In this document: positions 50,238 through 58,539 of the stretch, one piece after another
Layout: the number at the start of each line of letters is the position of its first letter
How positions within the stretch are numbered: position 1 is the stretch's first letter
NCBI GenBank assembly: GCA_035557475.1
Contig: DATMDV010000113.1
Coordinates: 8,602 to 72,601 of the forward strand
Direction of reading: 5' to 3'
DNA from: JALOLG01 sp035557475
Lineage (GTDB): Bacteria > Actinomycetota > Acidimicrobiia > Acidimicrobiales > Ilumatobacteraceae
Length of the DNA: 64,000 nucleotides
Notes under the pieces: generated by a model
Told to the model about the DNA's origin: nothing
What the model saw: only the letters and a program-made list of their open reading frames with translations
Database searches by the model: none
Position numbers and translations under genes: made by a program

Positions 50238-51116
50238 ATGCCAACTGCTGCCGTTTCTGTCGTCACCGGTGCCAACTCGGGCATCGGCCGGGCGACCGCC
50301 ATTCACCTCGCGAGTGCAGGGCACACCGTGTACGGCACCGTCCGCTCGGTCGCCAAGGCCGAGAAGCTGAACGCGATGGCCGGTGCGGCCGGGGTCGAGG
50401 TCAACCTCGTCGAGCTCGACGTCGGCAACGACGACTCGGTGCGGACCGGATTCGAACAGATCCTCGGCGACGCGGGTCGTGTCGACCACCTCGTCAACAA
50501 CGCCGGGGTCGGTGGCAACGCCGTGGTCGAGGAATGCTCGGCCGAGTTCTTCCTCGACGTGATGAACGTCGACCTGTGCGGCGCCACCCGCTGCGCCCAG
50601 GCGGTGCTCCCCCAGATGCGCGAGCGTGGCTCGGGGACGATCGTCAACGTGACGTCGGTCGCCGGGCGGATCGGGGCGATCGCCCAGGCGCCGTACGTCG
50701 CGTCGAAGTGGGCGCTGGAGGGCATCAGCGAGCAGATGGCGCAGGAGCTGGCGCCGTTCGGGATCCGGGTCGCGATCATCGAGCCCGGCGTGACCAAGTC
50801 GGCGATCTTCGCCAAGAACGTCGACATGCCCGCCGGCACCGGCGCGTATGACGCCCACTACCGCCGGATGTTGCAGATGTACGCGGCCGGCTTGAACCAC
50901 GCCACCGACCCGTTCGAGGTCGCCGAGACGATCCGCGAGGCGATCGAGACCGACGCGCCCCGGCTGCGCTACACGGTCAGCTGGGGTGGACCGGAGCTGG
51001 TCGGGGGTCGGGCGCGGATGACGGACGAGGAGTGGGTCGCGATCGGCCTGGCGCCCGACGACGCCGGCTACATCAAGGCCTTCGGCGACGCCTTCGGTCT
51101 CGACATCTCGACCTGA
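50238..51116 (+). CDS. Short-chain dehydrogenase/reductase (SDR)
   Basis: A 292-residue classical SDR with TGANSGIGRATAIHLA (cofactor loop), LDVGNDDSV, NNAGVGGNA, and the catalytic Ser-Tyr-Lys in NVTSVAGRIGAIAQAPYVASKWALEG. It reduces or oxidises an alcohol/ketone with NAD(P); the substrate is unknown. The ATG is well supported by TAACCT six bases upstream. It converges on the CDF exporter gene with a ten-base gap. Confidence 0.9.
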   Translation: MPTAAVSVVTGANSGIGRATAIHLASAGHTVYGTVRSVAKAEKLNAMAGAAGVEVNLVELDVGNDDSVRTGFEQILGDAGRVDHLVNNAGVGGNAVVEECSAEFFLDVMNVDLCGATRCAQAVLPQMRERGSGTIVNVTSVAGRIGAIAQAPYVASKWALEGISEQMAQELAPFGIRVAIIEPGVTKSAIFAKNVDMPAGTGAYDAHYRRMLQMYAAGLNHATDPFEVAETIREAIETDAPRLRYTVSWGGPELVGGRARMTDEEWVAIGLAPDDAGYIKAFGDAFGLDIST

Positions 51117-51126
51117 CCGACTGCAC

Positions 51127-52087
<961 letters not shown>

Positions 52088-52098
<11 letters not shown>

Positions 52099-52546
52099 GC
52101 GAGTGGTCCGGTGCGCAGGCCTCGCACCGCGCGGTGAGTGCGAAGTGACCGATCGACAGGCGCATCCCGTAATGGCGGCGGAGCCGGTCGGCGAGCGGCC
52201 GCAATTCGTCGGCCGGAACGTCGACGACACGCCCGCAGTCCTCGCAGACCACGGCGACGGAACGGTGGCCGACCCAGCGATAGCCGGCGGGACCGTGGCC
52301 GAGGTGCACGTGGTCGATCAGCCCCACGCTCTCGAAGTGCGACAACACCCGGTACAGCGTTGCGCTGTCGACGTCGGGATGGCGTTCGGCGAGCTCGTCG
52401 ACGGTCACCCGTCCGGCGGCACGGTAGAGATCCTCGAGCAGTGACCGGCGGGCCCTCGTGATCCGCCCGCCCGCGACACGAAGGCGGTCGAGCGCCTCGT
52501 CGAAGCCGATCTCCGACGAGCTTCGTTCCGACGACGTCTTGGTCAT
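52088..52546 (-). CDS. Fur-family metal regulator (Nur/Zur-like)
   Basis: A 152-residue Fur-family repressor: N-terminal winged helix (GGRITRARRSLLEDLYRAAGRVTVDELAERH, VDSATLYRVLSHFE), then a dimer domain with the C-x2-C pairs VCEDCG and RCEAC of the structural zinc site and His residues (GHRS, GHFAL) for the sensor site. It is transcribed with a CDF exporter and divergently from cbiMNQO. A TTGCGA-N5-TCGCAA palindrome in the gap fits a Nur-type operator, so nickel is the favoured signal; zinc or cobalt remain possible. TACCCT lies eight bases before the ATG. Confidence 0.9.
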
Positions 52547-52554
52547 CACGAGCG

Positions 52555-52560
52555 AGGGTA
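52555..52560 (-). promoter_or_regulatory. -10-like hexamer of Fur-family gene
   Basis: TACCCT on the minus strand, eight bases before the ATG at 52546. Confidence 0.4.
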
Positions 52561-52572
52561 GATCAGGAAAGT

Positions 52573-52592
52573 TTGGATGACACCCAATCCAA
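52573..52592. promoter_or_regulatory. Inverted repeat TTGGAT-N8-ATCCAA
   Basis: Perfect 6-bp arms lying 13-32 bases upstream of the fur-side -10 hexamer, where an autoregulatory site would be expected. It differs in sequence from the TTGCGA palindrome nearby. Confidence 0.45.
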
Positions 52593-52604
52593 GCGTGGGT
52601 ATTG

Positions 52605-52621
52605 TTGCGAACTAGTCGCAA
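52605..52621. promoter_or_regulatory. Nur-like operator palindrome
   Basis: TTGCGA-ACTAG-TCGCAA is a perfect 6-5-6 inverted repeat between the fur and cbiM genes. The Streptomyces Nur box is close to TTGCAA-N5-TTGCAA, so arm length and spacing agree. It lies 48 bases before the cbiM ATG. Confidence 0.6.
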
Positions 52622-52669
52622 TAAGAGACGTTTGCTGACCACGACGCGAGCTCCCCGGGGGTCCCCGCC

Positions 52670-53368
52670 ATGCACATTCCTGACGGATTCGTCGATGCCG
52701 GCACGTCGGCGGCGGCCGGCGTGGCCGCGATCGGTGCGATCGGCGTGTGCGTCAAGCGCGCGGGCGCGGCGATCGACGACAGGGAAGTGCCGCTCGCCGG
52801 ACTGGCGGCGGCGTTCGTGTTCTCCGTCCAGATGCTCAACTTCCCCGTCGCCAGTGGCACCAGCGGGCATCTCCTCGGAGGCGCCCTCGCCGCGGTGCTG
52901 GTCGGTCCATGGCTCGGTCCGTTGTGCGTCGCCGTGGTGCTCGTCGTGCAAGCGCTGTTGTTCGCCGACGGCGGCTTGTCGGCGCTCGGGTTGAACATCG
53001 TCAACATGTCGGTGATCGGCGCCTGGGGCGGCTACCTGCTGTTCCTCGGGTTGCGGGCGGTGCTCCCACGTGCGAGGACGTCGATCGTCGCGGCTTCGGG
53101 CGTCGCGGCCGGTCTCTCGGTGCCGTTGGCGGCGCTGGGCTTCACGTTGCAATACGCGATTGGCGGCAACGACGCGACATCGGTGACGACGGTCGCGGCG
53201 GCGATGGTCGGCGTCCACCTCCTGATCGGCATCGGTGAAGGGATCATCACGGCCATGACCGTCAGCGCCGTCATGGCAGTGCGGCCGGACCTCGTGTACG
53301 GCGCCCGGGGGTACACGTTCGCCCCGATTGCGGGCCGGGTCCCTGCGATGACAGCGGCCAGGGGTTGA
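52670..53368 (+). CDS. cbiM: ECF transporter substrate-binding membrane component CbiM/NikM
   Basis: A 232-residue membrane protein beginning MHIPDGF, the metal-binding N-terminus of CbiM/NikM in which the amino group of Met1, His2 and a later His chelate Co2+ or Ni2+. Six or seven helices follow, with FSVQMLNFPVASGTSGHLLGG (the second metal His), QALLFADGGLSALGLNIVNM and GIGEGIITAM. It is the specificity unit of an ATP-driven cobalt or nickel importer with the next three genes. Confidence 0.93.
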   Translation: MHIPDGFVDAGTSAAAGVAAIGAIGVCVKRAGAAIDDREVPLAGLAAAFVFSVQMLNFPVASGTSGHLLGGALAAVLVGPWLGPLCVAVVLVVQALLFADGGLSALGLNIVNMSVIGAWGGYLLFLGLRAVLPRARTSIVAASGVAAGLSVPLAALGFTLQYAIGGNDATSVTTVAAAMVGVHLLIGIGEGIITAMTVSAVMAVRPDLVYGARGYTFAPIAGRVPAMTAARG

Positions 53369-53373
53369 TCGTC

Positions 53374-53718
53374 ATGCGCCGCAACATCATCGGTCTGGTC
53401 ATCGCCGGGTTGGTCGTGGCAGTGGCGTTGGCGACGTTCGTCAGCCCGTTCGCGAGTTCGTCGCCCGACGGCTTGGAGAAGGTTGCTGCCGACAAGGCGC
53501 TCGACACCGAGGTCGAGGATCACGCCTTGGCGGGCGGTCCGCTGGCCGAATACGGCGTCGAGGGTGTCGACAACGCGCGTGTCTCGACCGGTCTCGCCGG
53601 TCTGATCGGTGTCGGGGTGACGTTCGCGGTGGGCTTCGGGTTGTTCGCCGTGATCAAGCGTGTCCGGGTCGAGCCCGATCCGATGCGCGAATCGAGCTCG
53701 GTCGCAGCCGGGCCCTGA
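53374..53718 (+). CDS. cbiN: CbiN-type PDGLE-domain component
   Basis: A 114-residue protein with two membrane helices around an outer loop that opens SSPDGLEKVAADKAL, the PDGLE motif of CbiN/NikN. CbiN helps CbiM load its metal. The ATG at 53374 is preferred; a TTG at 53365 would overlap the cbiM stop. Confidence 0.88.
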   Translation: MRRNIIGLVIAGLVVAVALATFVSPFASSSPDGLEKVAADKALDTEVEDHALAGGPLAEYGVEGVDNARVSTGLAGLIGVGVTFAVGFGLFAVIKRVRVEPDPMRESSSVAAGP

Positions 53719-53721
53719 CTC

Positions 53722-54489
53722 ATGGGCGGAGGGCATGGGCTCGGATCGAGCCTCTACGTCGCGCGGTCGAGCGTCGTGCACCGCTTGTCGCCGCAGTGCA
53801 AGTTGCTCGCCACGTTCCTGTTCGTGCTCGTCGTCGTGTCGACACCACGCGAGTCGTTCTGGGCGTTCGGTGTCGAAGCCGCCCTGGTCGGCGGAACAAC
53901 GATCGTGTCCCGTGTTCCGATCACCACGATCCTGCGGCGGCTGACGTTCGAGCTCCCGTTCGTGGCGTTCGCCGTGCTGCTGCCGATCGTCGGCCGCGGC
54001 GAACGGGTCGACGTGGCCGGACTCTCGCTGTCGGAGAGTGGTTTGTGGGCGGCGTGGAACATCCTCGTGAAGGGCACCCTCGGTGTGGCGGCGACCGGTC
54101 TGTTGACGGCCACCACGCCGATCCCGTCGATCCTCCACGGCCTCGAGCGGCTGCGGCTGCCGAAGGTCTTCGTCGCGATCTGCGCGTTCATGGTGCGCTA
54201 CGCCGATGTGGTCACCGGTGAGCTGCACCGCATGCGCGTCGCACGCGAGTCGCGTGGGCACGACCCGCGGTGGATCTGGCAGGCGCGGGCCGTCGCGTCC
54301 ACGGCCGGAGCGTTGTTCGTCCGTTCGTACGAACGGGGCGAACGTGTCTACCTGGCGATGGTGTCGCGCGGGTACGACGGCTCGATGCCGGTGCTGGCAA
54401 ACCATCGCGCGAGCCGCGCCGAGTGGGCCATGGCGCTCTCGCTCCCGGCCGCCGCGGCCGCCGTGTCGATCACCGCCTGGCTCGTGTGA
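53722..54489 (+). CDS. cbiQ: ECF transporter transmembrane component CbiQ
   Basis: A 255-residue T component with five or so helices and the two coupling motifs that contact the ATPase, ARESRGHD (about 173) and MVSRGYDG (about 215). It starts three bases after cbiN and couples ATP use by CbiO to CbiM. Confidence 0.92.
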   Translation: MGGGHGLGSSLYVARSSVVHRLSPQCKLLATFLFVLVVVSTPRESFWAFGVEAALVGGTTIVSRVPITTILRRLTFELPFVAFAVLLPIVGRGERVDVAGLSLSESGLWAAWNILVKGTLGVAATGLLTATTPIPSILHGLERLRLPKVFVAICAFMVRYADVVTGELHRMRVARESRGHDPRWIWQARAVASTAGALFVRSYERGERVYLAMVSRGYDGSMPVLANHRASRAEWAMALSLPAAAAAVSITAWLV

Positions 54490-54503
54490 CGTGCTGGTGT
54501 GCC

Positions 54504-55256
54504 ATGCCTGATGACGTCGTGCCGCCGGCCGTGGAGATCCGCGACCTCACGTTCGCCTACCCCGATGGCCACGTCGCGTTGGCCGGGCTCGACCTGACGA
54601 TCGAACGCGGCGAGCGCGTCGCGGTGCTCGGACCGAACGGCGCCGGCAAGACGACGCTCGTGCTCCACCTCAACGGCATCCACAGCGCCACCTCCGGCGA
54701 GGTTCGCATCTCGGGACTGCTCGTCGCCAAGCCGCAACTCAAGGAGATCCGGCGGCGGGTCGGGATCGTGTTCCAGGATCCCGACGACCAGCTGTTCATG
54801 CCGACTGTGCGCGACGACGTGGCGTTCGGGCCGGCCAACCTCGGGCTGCGCGGCGACGAGCTCGATCGTCGTGTCGACGAAGCGCTCACGGCGGTCGGCA
54901 TGGGTGATTGCGCGGACCGGCCACCGCACCACCTCAGCTTCGGACAACGCCGCCGCGTGGCCGCGGCCACTGTGCTGGCGATGCGGCCCGACATCCTCGT
55001 GCTCGACGAGCCGTCGTCGAACCTCGATCCGGCGGCACGCCGCGAGTTCGCCGAAATCGTCCGCTCGCTCGACATGACCACGCTGATGGTCACCCACGAC
55101 CTTCCCTACGCGCTCGAGCTCTGCGGGCGGGCGGTGATCCTCGACCAGGGGCGCGTCGTCGCCGATGGTCCGACGCGTGACCTGCTCGTCGACGACGAGC
55201 TGATGCGGTCACACCGACTCGAGTTGCCCTTCGGCTTCGACCCGAGCCGCACGTGA
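54504..55256 (+). CDS. cbiO: ECF transporter ATPase CbiO
   Basis: A 250-residue ABC ATPase: Walker A GPNGAGKTT, Q-loop VFQDPDDQLFMPTV (typical of ECF ATPases), signature LSFGQRRR (Phe for Gly), Walker B ILVLDEPSSNLD and switch THDLPYA. It powers the CbiMNQ metal importer and is the last gene of the operon. Confidence 0.93.
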   Translation: MPDDVVPPAVEIRDLTFAYPDGHVALAGLDLTIERGERVAVLGPNGAGKTTLVLHLNGIHSATSGEVRISGLLVAKPQLKEIRRRVGIVFQDPDDQLFMPTVRDDVAFGPANLGLRGDELDRRVDEALTAVGMGDCADRPPHHLSFGQRRRVAAATVLAMRPDILVLDEPSSNLDPAARREFAEIVRSLDMTTLMVTHDLPYALELCGRAVILDQGRVVADGPTRDLLVDDELMRSHRLELPFGFDPSRT

Positions 55257-55325
55257 CGGTCGGTTCGCTGGTCGCAGCTCGGTCAGCGCGGCCGCCCGAT
55301 ACGTAGTCGGAGGTTCCTCGGGTTG

Positions 55326-55338
55326 CGTAGCCGCTACG
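55326..55338. promoter_or_regulatory. CGTAGC-C-GCTACG palindrome
   Basis: Perfect 6-1-6 inverted repeat in the 121-bp gap before the broken crp-like gene; it may be an old operator. Nothing else is seen in this gap. Confidence 0.3.
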
Positions 55339-55377
55339 GATGACCCGGGCGTCGATGTCGGACGAAGGTGGTCGTCG

Positions 55378-55814
55378 ATGATCGACACCATGGAAACCGC
55401 GCCGCCCGAGACGTTGGCGAAGACCTTCCTCGGTCGCCTCGATCGCACGCAACAGGAGCACTTGCTCGGGTTGGGACGGGTTCGGCGCTATCCCGCGCAG
55501 TCGATCCTGTTTTTCGAGGGTGACGACGCGTACGACGTTGTCGTCTGCGGTCGGGTGAGCTCAAGGTCGCGGTCACCGTCGAGGAGCGCGAAGTCCTCCT
55601 CGACGTCCTCGGTGAGGGCGAGCCCATCGGTTCGGCGGTGGTGATCAACGGGCCACTCACGCAAGGTGACATCGCGGCCTGGGCCGGCCTGTCACGGGAG
55701 GCCGTGGTGAAGGCGTTGCACGGGCTCCGAACCCTCGGTTGGGTGACCACGACCCCCCGCTCGATCACCGTGGTGAACGTCGACGCCGTGACGTCTCGGG
55801 CCGCGCTGACCTGA
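55378..55814 (+). pseudogene. Crp/Fnr-family regulator, frameshifted and internally deleted
   Basis: The first frame (from 55378) encodes a cyclic-nucleotide-binding start, AQSILFFEGDDAYDVVVCG. Near 55553 the homology moves to another frame (55554-55814): GELKVAVTVEEREVLLDVLGEGEPIG, then directly SAVVINGPLTQGDIAAWAGLSREAVVKALHGL, a Crp helix-turn-helix, and RSITVVNVDAVTSRAA. One missing base explains the shift. About 60-70 residues between the nucleotide pocket and the helix-turn-helix are also gone. Intact family members are about 220 residues; both frames here add up to about 145. It cannot make a working regulator. Confidence 0.8.
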
Positions 55815-55838
55815 CGGGCCATCATCCCGAGCGCGCCA

Positions 55839-55872
55839 GAGGGGGCACCGACGTCGTTGTCGGCGCCCCCTC
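55839..55872. terminator. Two-way hairpin terminator
   Basis: Fourteen-base arms 55839-55852 and 55859-55872 with one mismatch and a six-base loop, between the crp remnant and the convergent RTX-like gene. Confidence 0.7.
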
Positions 55873-55896
55873 GTGCGTTGTCAACGCGTTGCTGCT

Positions 55897-57621
55897 TCAG
55901 GCGACGAGGTCGGCCTCCGGCAGGGTGTAGCTCTTGTCGTTGGCTTCGAGCACGGTCTGGTCCTCGACCAGTCGGGTGTGATCTTCGAGCCACTGCTCTC
56001 CGGCGACAAGACCATCGGTCACGATCTCGCCGTCGATCAGCGTGTCGTCACCGGGACCGCCGTTCAGGGTGTCGACGCCAGGGCCGCCGAGGAGCACGTC
56101 GTCGCCCTCGTTGCCGCTGATGACGTCGTCGCCGTCGCCGCCGATCAGGACGTCGTCGCCGACTCCGCCGTCGATGCTGAGTGCCATCGACCCGGCCGCG
56201 ATGCCTGATGCGTCGACGACATCGCTGCCGTCGAGTGTCGAGATCGTGATCCGGTCGAGAGCCGATTCGGCACCGCTGATGGTGATGTGGGCCGCCAGGT
56301 TGACGACTTCGACGCTCGAGCCCTGACCGGCGACGACAGCGATGTCGTCGCTGTTGGTGCCGAAGACGGTCACGTTGTCAGCTTGGGCGTCGCCGACGCC
56401 GCTGGACGCTGGGGTGGCGAGGTCGGTGGCGATCTCCGTCACATCCGTACCGCTGAGATCGTTGACGACCAGGTTGTCGGCGCCTCCCAGGGCGTTGAGG
56501 TCGATCTGCTCGACATCGTCGAGGTCCATCGTGATGTTGCCGAGGTTGCGGAAGAAGCGGACCCGCCCCCCGTTCGCCGCGGCGTCGAAGTTCTCGGCAC
56601 CGTTGCTGCCGTTGAACAACATGTCGTCGAAGCCGTCCTGGCCCTCGACGGTGTCGCTGCCGTCGCCCGGGTCCCACTGGAAGACGTCGTCGCCGGCGCC
56701 GAGCAGGCCGACGTCGTTGCCTTGCTGGCCGTCGACGAAGTCGTTGCCGTCGCCGCCGAGCAACGTGTCGATGCCATTGCTGCCGAGGATGGTGTCCTCA
56801 CCGGTGCCGCCGTCGACCGTGATCTTGATCAGCGCCGCGAGGTTGCCGGTCGCCGAGAACGAGTCGTCGCCGCCATTGGCGTTGACGACGAGGTTCTCCG
56901 ACGTTCCGATGTCGATCGCGAACGGCGCCGGGTTGATGCGGTCGAAGCGAACCCGCGCACCGTTGGCGGTCGTCGTGAACTGCTCGGCGCCGTTGCCGCC
57001 GATGACCTCGACGGTGTCGACGTCGCCGCCGCCCTCGTTGAGGTCGGTGTCGTCGCCCGGATTCCAGATCATGCGGTCGTTGCCGGCCTCGCCGAACGCC
57101 TGGTCGTCGGCATCGCCGCCGGTCAACGCGTCATTGCCCGAGCCACCGAACAACAGGTCGAACCCGCCTTTGCCGAGCAGGGTGTCGTTGCCGGTCTGGC
57201 CGGCCATCGTGTCGCCACCTGACCCGCCGGTGAGGGTGTCGTTGTCGGCGCCGCCGAACAGGTTGGCCTTCGGCAACGCGCCGTTCGTCTCGTCGAGACT
57301 GATCGTGTCGTTGCCGGCCGCGCCGACCACCGTGATCGACCGCGTGTTGACGACGGTCGGCGTGCCGCCGGCGATGTGGACTGCGCCGTTGTTCACCAGG
57401 ATCTTCCCTGCCGCGTCGCGGCTGACCACGATGGCGTTCGGCTGCGCATCGCCGACCACCGTCAGGACGCCGAGGGCAAAGAACGCCGACGGTCCCCCGG
57501 CTGCGCCCACCGTGGTTCCGGCGACGAGCGTCGTGACGCTCATCGCTCCGGCGCTCATTGCGACACCCACGAGCAGGCTGCGAGCCCTCCGCCGGTGTTC
57601 GTTGTCCTTCTTTGCGGACAT
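55897..57621 (-). CDS. Exported RTX-type calcium-binding repeat protein
   Basis: A 574-residue protein with a basic N-terminus and a Sec-type signal (about 16-42), then blocks of glycine/aspartate nonapeptides of the hemolysin type (GGADNDTLTGGSGGDTMAG, GGDGNDFVDG, GGDGDDVISGNEGDDVLLGG) that bind calcium as a beta roll. Between them are longer beta segments. The C-terminal 45 residues are not repetitive. A classic RTX protein uses type I secretion; here a Sec signal is present and no such system is nearby. The ATG at 57621 has GGAGAA ahead; the upstream ATG at 57642 is less likely. Confidence 0.85.
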   Translation of the reverse strand: MSAKKDNEHRRRARSLLVGVAMSAGAMSVTTLVAGTTVGAAGGPSAFFALGVLTVVGDAQPNAIVVSRDAAGKILVNNGAVHIAGGTPTVVNTRSITVVGAAGNDTISLDETNGALPKANLFGGADNDTLTGGSGGDTMAGQTGNDTLLGKGGFDLLFGGSGNDALTGGDADDQAFGEAGNDRMIWNPGDDTDLNEGGGDVDTVEVIGGNGAEQFTTTANGARVRFDRINPAPFAIDIGTSENLVVNANGGDDSFSATGNLAALIKITVDGGTGEDTILGSNGIDTLLGGDGNDFVDGQQGNDVGLLGAGDDVFQWDPGDGSDTVEGQDGFDDMLFNGSNGAENFDAAANGGRVRFFRNLGNITMDLDDVEQIDLNALGGADNLVVNDLSGTDVTEIATDLATPASSGVGDAQADNVTVFGTNSDDIAVVAGQGSSVEVVNLAAHITISGAESALDRITISTLDGSDVVDASGIAAGSMALSIDGGVGDDVLIGGDGDDVISGNEGDDVLLGGPGVDTLNGGPGDDTLIDGEIVTDGLVAGEQWLEDHTRLVEDQTVLEANDKSYTLPEADLVA

Positions 57622-57728
57622 GTCTTTCTCCGTTCGTTGCAACGCGGCCGCTGATCGACCGTTCCTGTGTGCGCCGTACGCACGGCTCCGCAGAGCGGTT
57701 CACCCAATCGCCTCGCTTCGGGAGCCCT

Positions 57729-57890
57729 GTGCCGCATGACACGCGACGGCGCGTTCTGGAAACACGGGACGCGTGCGACGCACCCGATGAGGTGCTGCGC
57801 GACCTCATCGAGCAGTCACGGTCACGCTCAGCCGTCTACGACATCATCACCAACGGCGTCCCCGTCGCGATCGACATCGACGTCGCCTGA
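57729..57890 (+). CDS. Small protein of unknown function
   Basis: A 53-residue frame with a GTG start and GGAG four to five bases ahead. The sequence (RVLETRDACDAPDEVLRDLIEQSRSRSAVYDIITNGVPVAIDIDVA) has normal protein composition with a helix then strands, unlike the competing frame. It ends just before a strong hairpin. No family is recognised. Confidence 0.5.
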   Translation: MPHDTRRRVLETRDACDAPDEVLRDLIEQSRSRSAVYDIITNGVPVAIDIDVA

Positions 57891-57901
57891 CACGGCCACT
57901 G

Positions 57902-57931
57902 CGGCGGGCGCTCATCGAAGGGCGCCCGCCG
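57902..57931. terminator. Hairpin terminator
   Basis: Perfect 10-bp stem CGGCGGGCGC/GCGCCCGCCG with a ten-base loop, between the small + gene and the convergent RidA-like gene. Confidence 0.7.
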
Positions 57932-57970
57932 TCGCGTGAGACGGTTGCAAGTCGGGAACCACCACATCGA

Positions 57971-58357
57971 TCAGCCGGCGGCGATCACCTCGATCTCGAC
58001 GAGCCAGCCCTCGCCCACGGTCTGGACGACGATCGCAGTCGTGGGGATCACCCGACCGCCGAGCGCGGCGACTCGCACCTCGCCGTTCACGTCGGCGAAG
58101 GCAGGATCGGTGAGATAGCTCGTCAAACGCACGATGTTGTCGACCGTCATGTCCGCGCTGGCGAGGATCCGACGGATGTTCGCCCAGACGAGGTCGAGCT
58201 GTTCGGCAAGGTCTGCTCCGGGTGTGCCGTCGGGCCGCAAGCCCATCGTTCCGGCGATGAAGAGCAGCCGCTCGGCACCACGAACCTCGATCGCGTGCAC
58301 GTAGTCGTCGGTCGGGGCGTACACACCGTCGCGGGGGTTGTGAGTTATGGCTTCCAC
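57971..58357 (-). CDS. Rid-family protein (non-archetypal)
   Basis: A 128-residue YjgF/YER057c/UK114 protein with AGTMGLRPDGTPGADLAEQLDLVWANIRRIL and VRLTSYLTDPAFADVN and a closing LVEIEVIAAG. RidA enzymes hydrolyse reactive enamines using an Arg fifteen residues before the final EIE; here that place is Thr (VIPTTAIVV), so the standard deaminase activity is doubtful. The GTG is supported by TAGTGT six bases ahead. Confidence 0.88.
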   Translation of the reverse strand: MEAITHNPRDGVYAPTDDYVHAIEVRGAERLLFIAGTMGLRPDGTPGADLAEQLDLVWANIRRILASADMTVDNIVRLTSYLTDPAFADVNGEVRVAALGGRVIPTTAIVVQTVGEGWLVEIEVIAAG

Positions 58358-58363
58358 GGGTCG

Positions 58364-58369
58364 ACACTA
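58364..58369 (-). promoter_or_regulatory. Leaderless-type -10 hexamer of Rid-family gene
   Basis: TAGTGT on the minus strand with a six-base gap to the GTG at 58357. Confidence 0.5.
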
Positions 58370-58449
58370 AGACGAAACACGAACGGCGTGTTGTCGGCTG
58401 TGGTGCACACGTTCTGTAGTGCACGGCTCATCAGCCCGCTCACGGCAGG

Positions 58450-58539
58450 TCCTACGTAGGCCGTATCCCTGCCAAGCTGAACGCCCGGGACCGCGCCCAA
58501 CTCGTGGTCGTCGCCTACGAGACCGGACTCATGTCATGA
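58450..58539 (+). pseudogene. C-terminal remnant of a LuxR-type regulator
   Basis: Twenty-nine codons read SYVGRIPAKLNARDRAQLVV then VAYETGLMS and a stop. This is the recognition helix and tail of a NarL/LuxR response regulator (intact form near SHVSRILAKLGARDRAQ). No start, receiver or first helix lies upstream; the Rid-family promoter is there instead. The remnant stop overlaps the ATG of the methyltransferase gene (ATGA), the coupling an intact operon would have. Confidence 0.7.

Noticed and set aside
52547..52669. A cobalamin riboswitch before cbiM
   Set aside because: The gap is only 123 bases, lacks the conserved B12-box core, and is explained better by the inverted repeats and promoters.
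55378..55644. An intact short cyclic-nucleotide-binding protein
   Set aside because: The last 30 codons of this frame turn into Ser/Arg shadow sequence, while the family homology continues in another frame to 55814.
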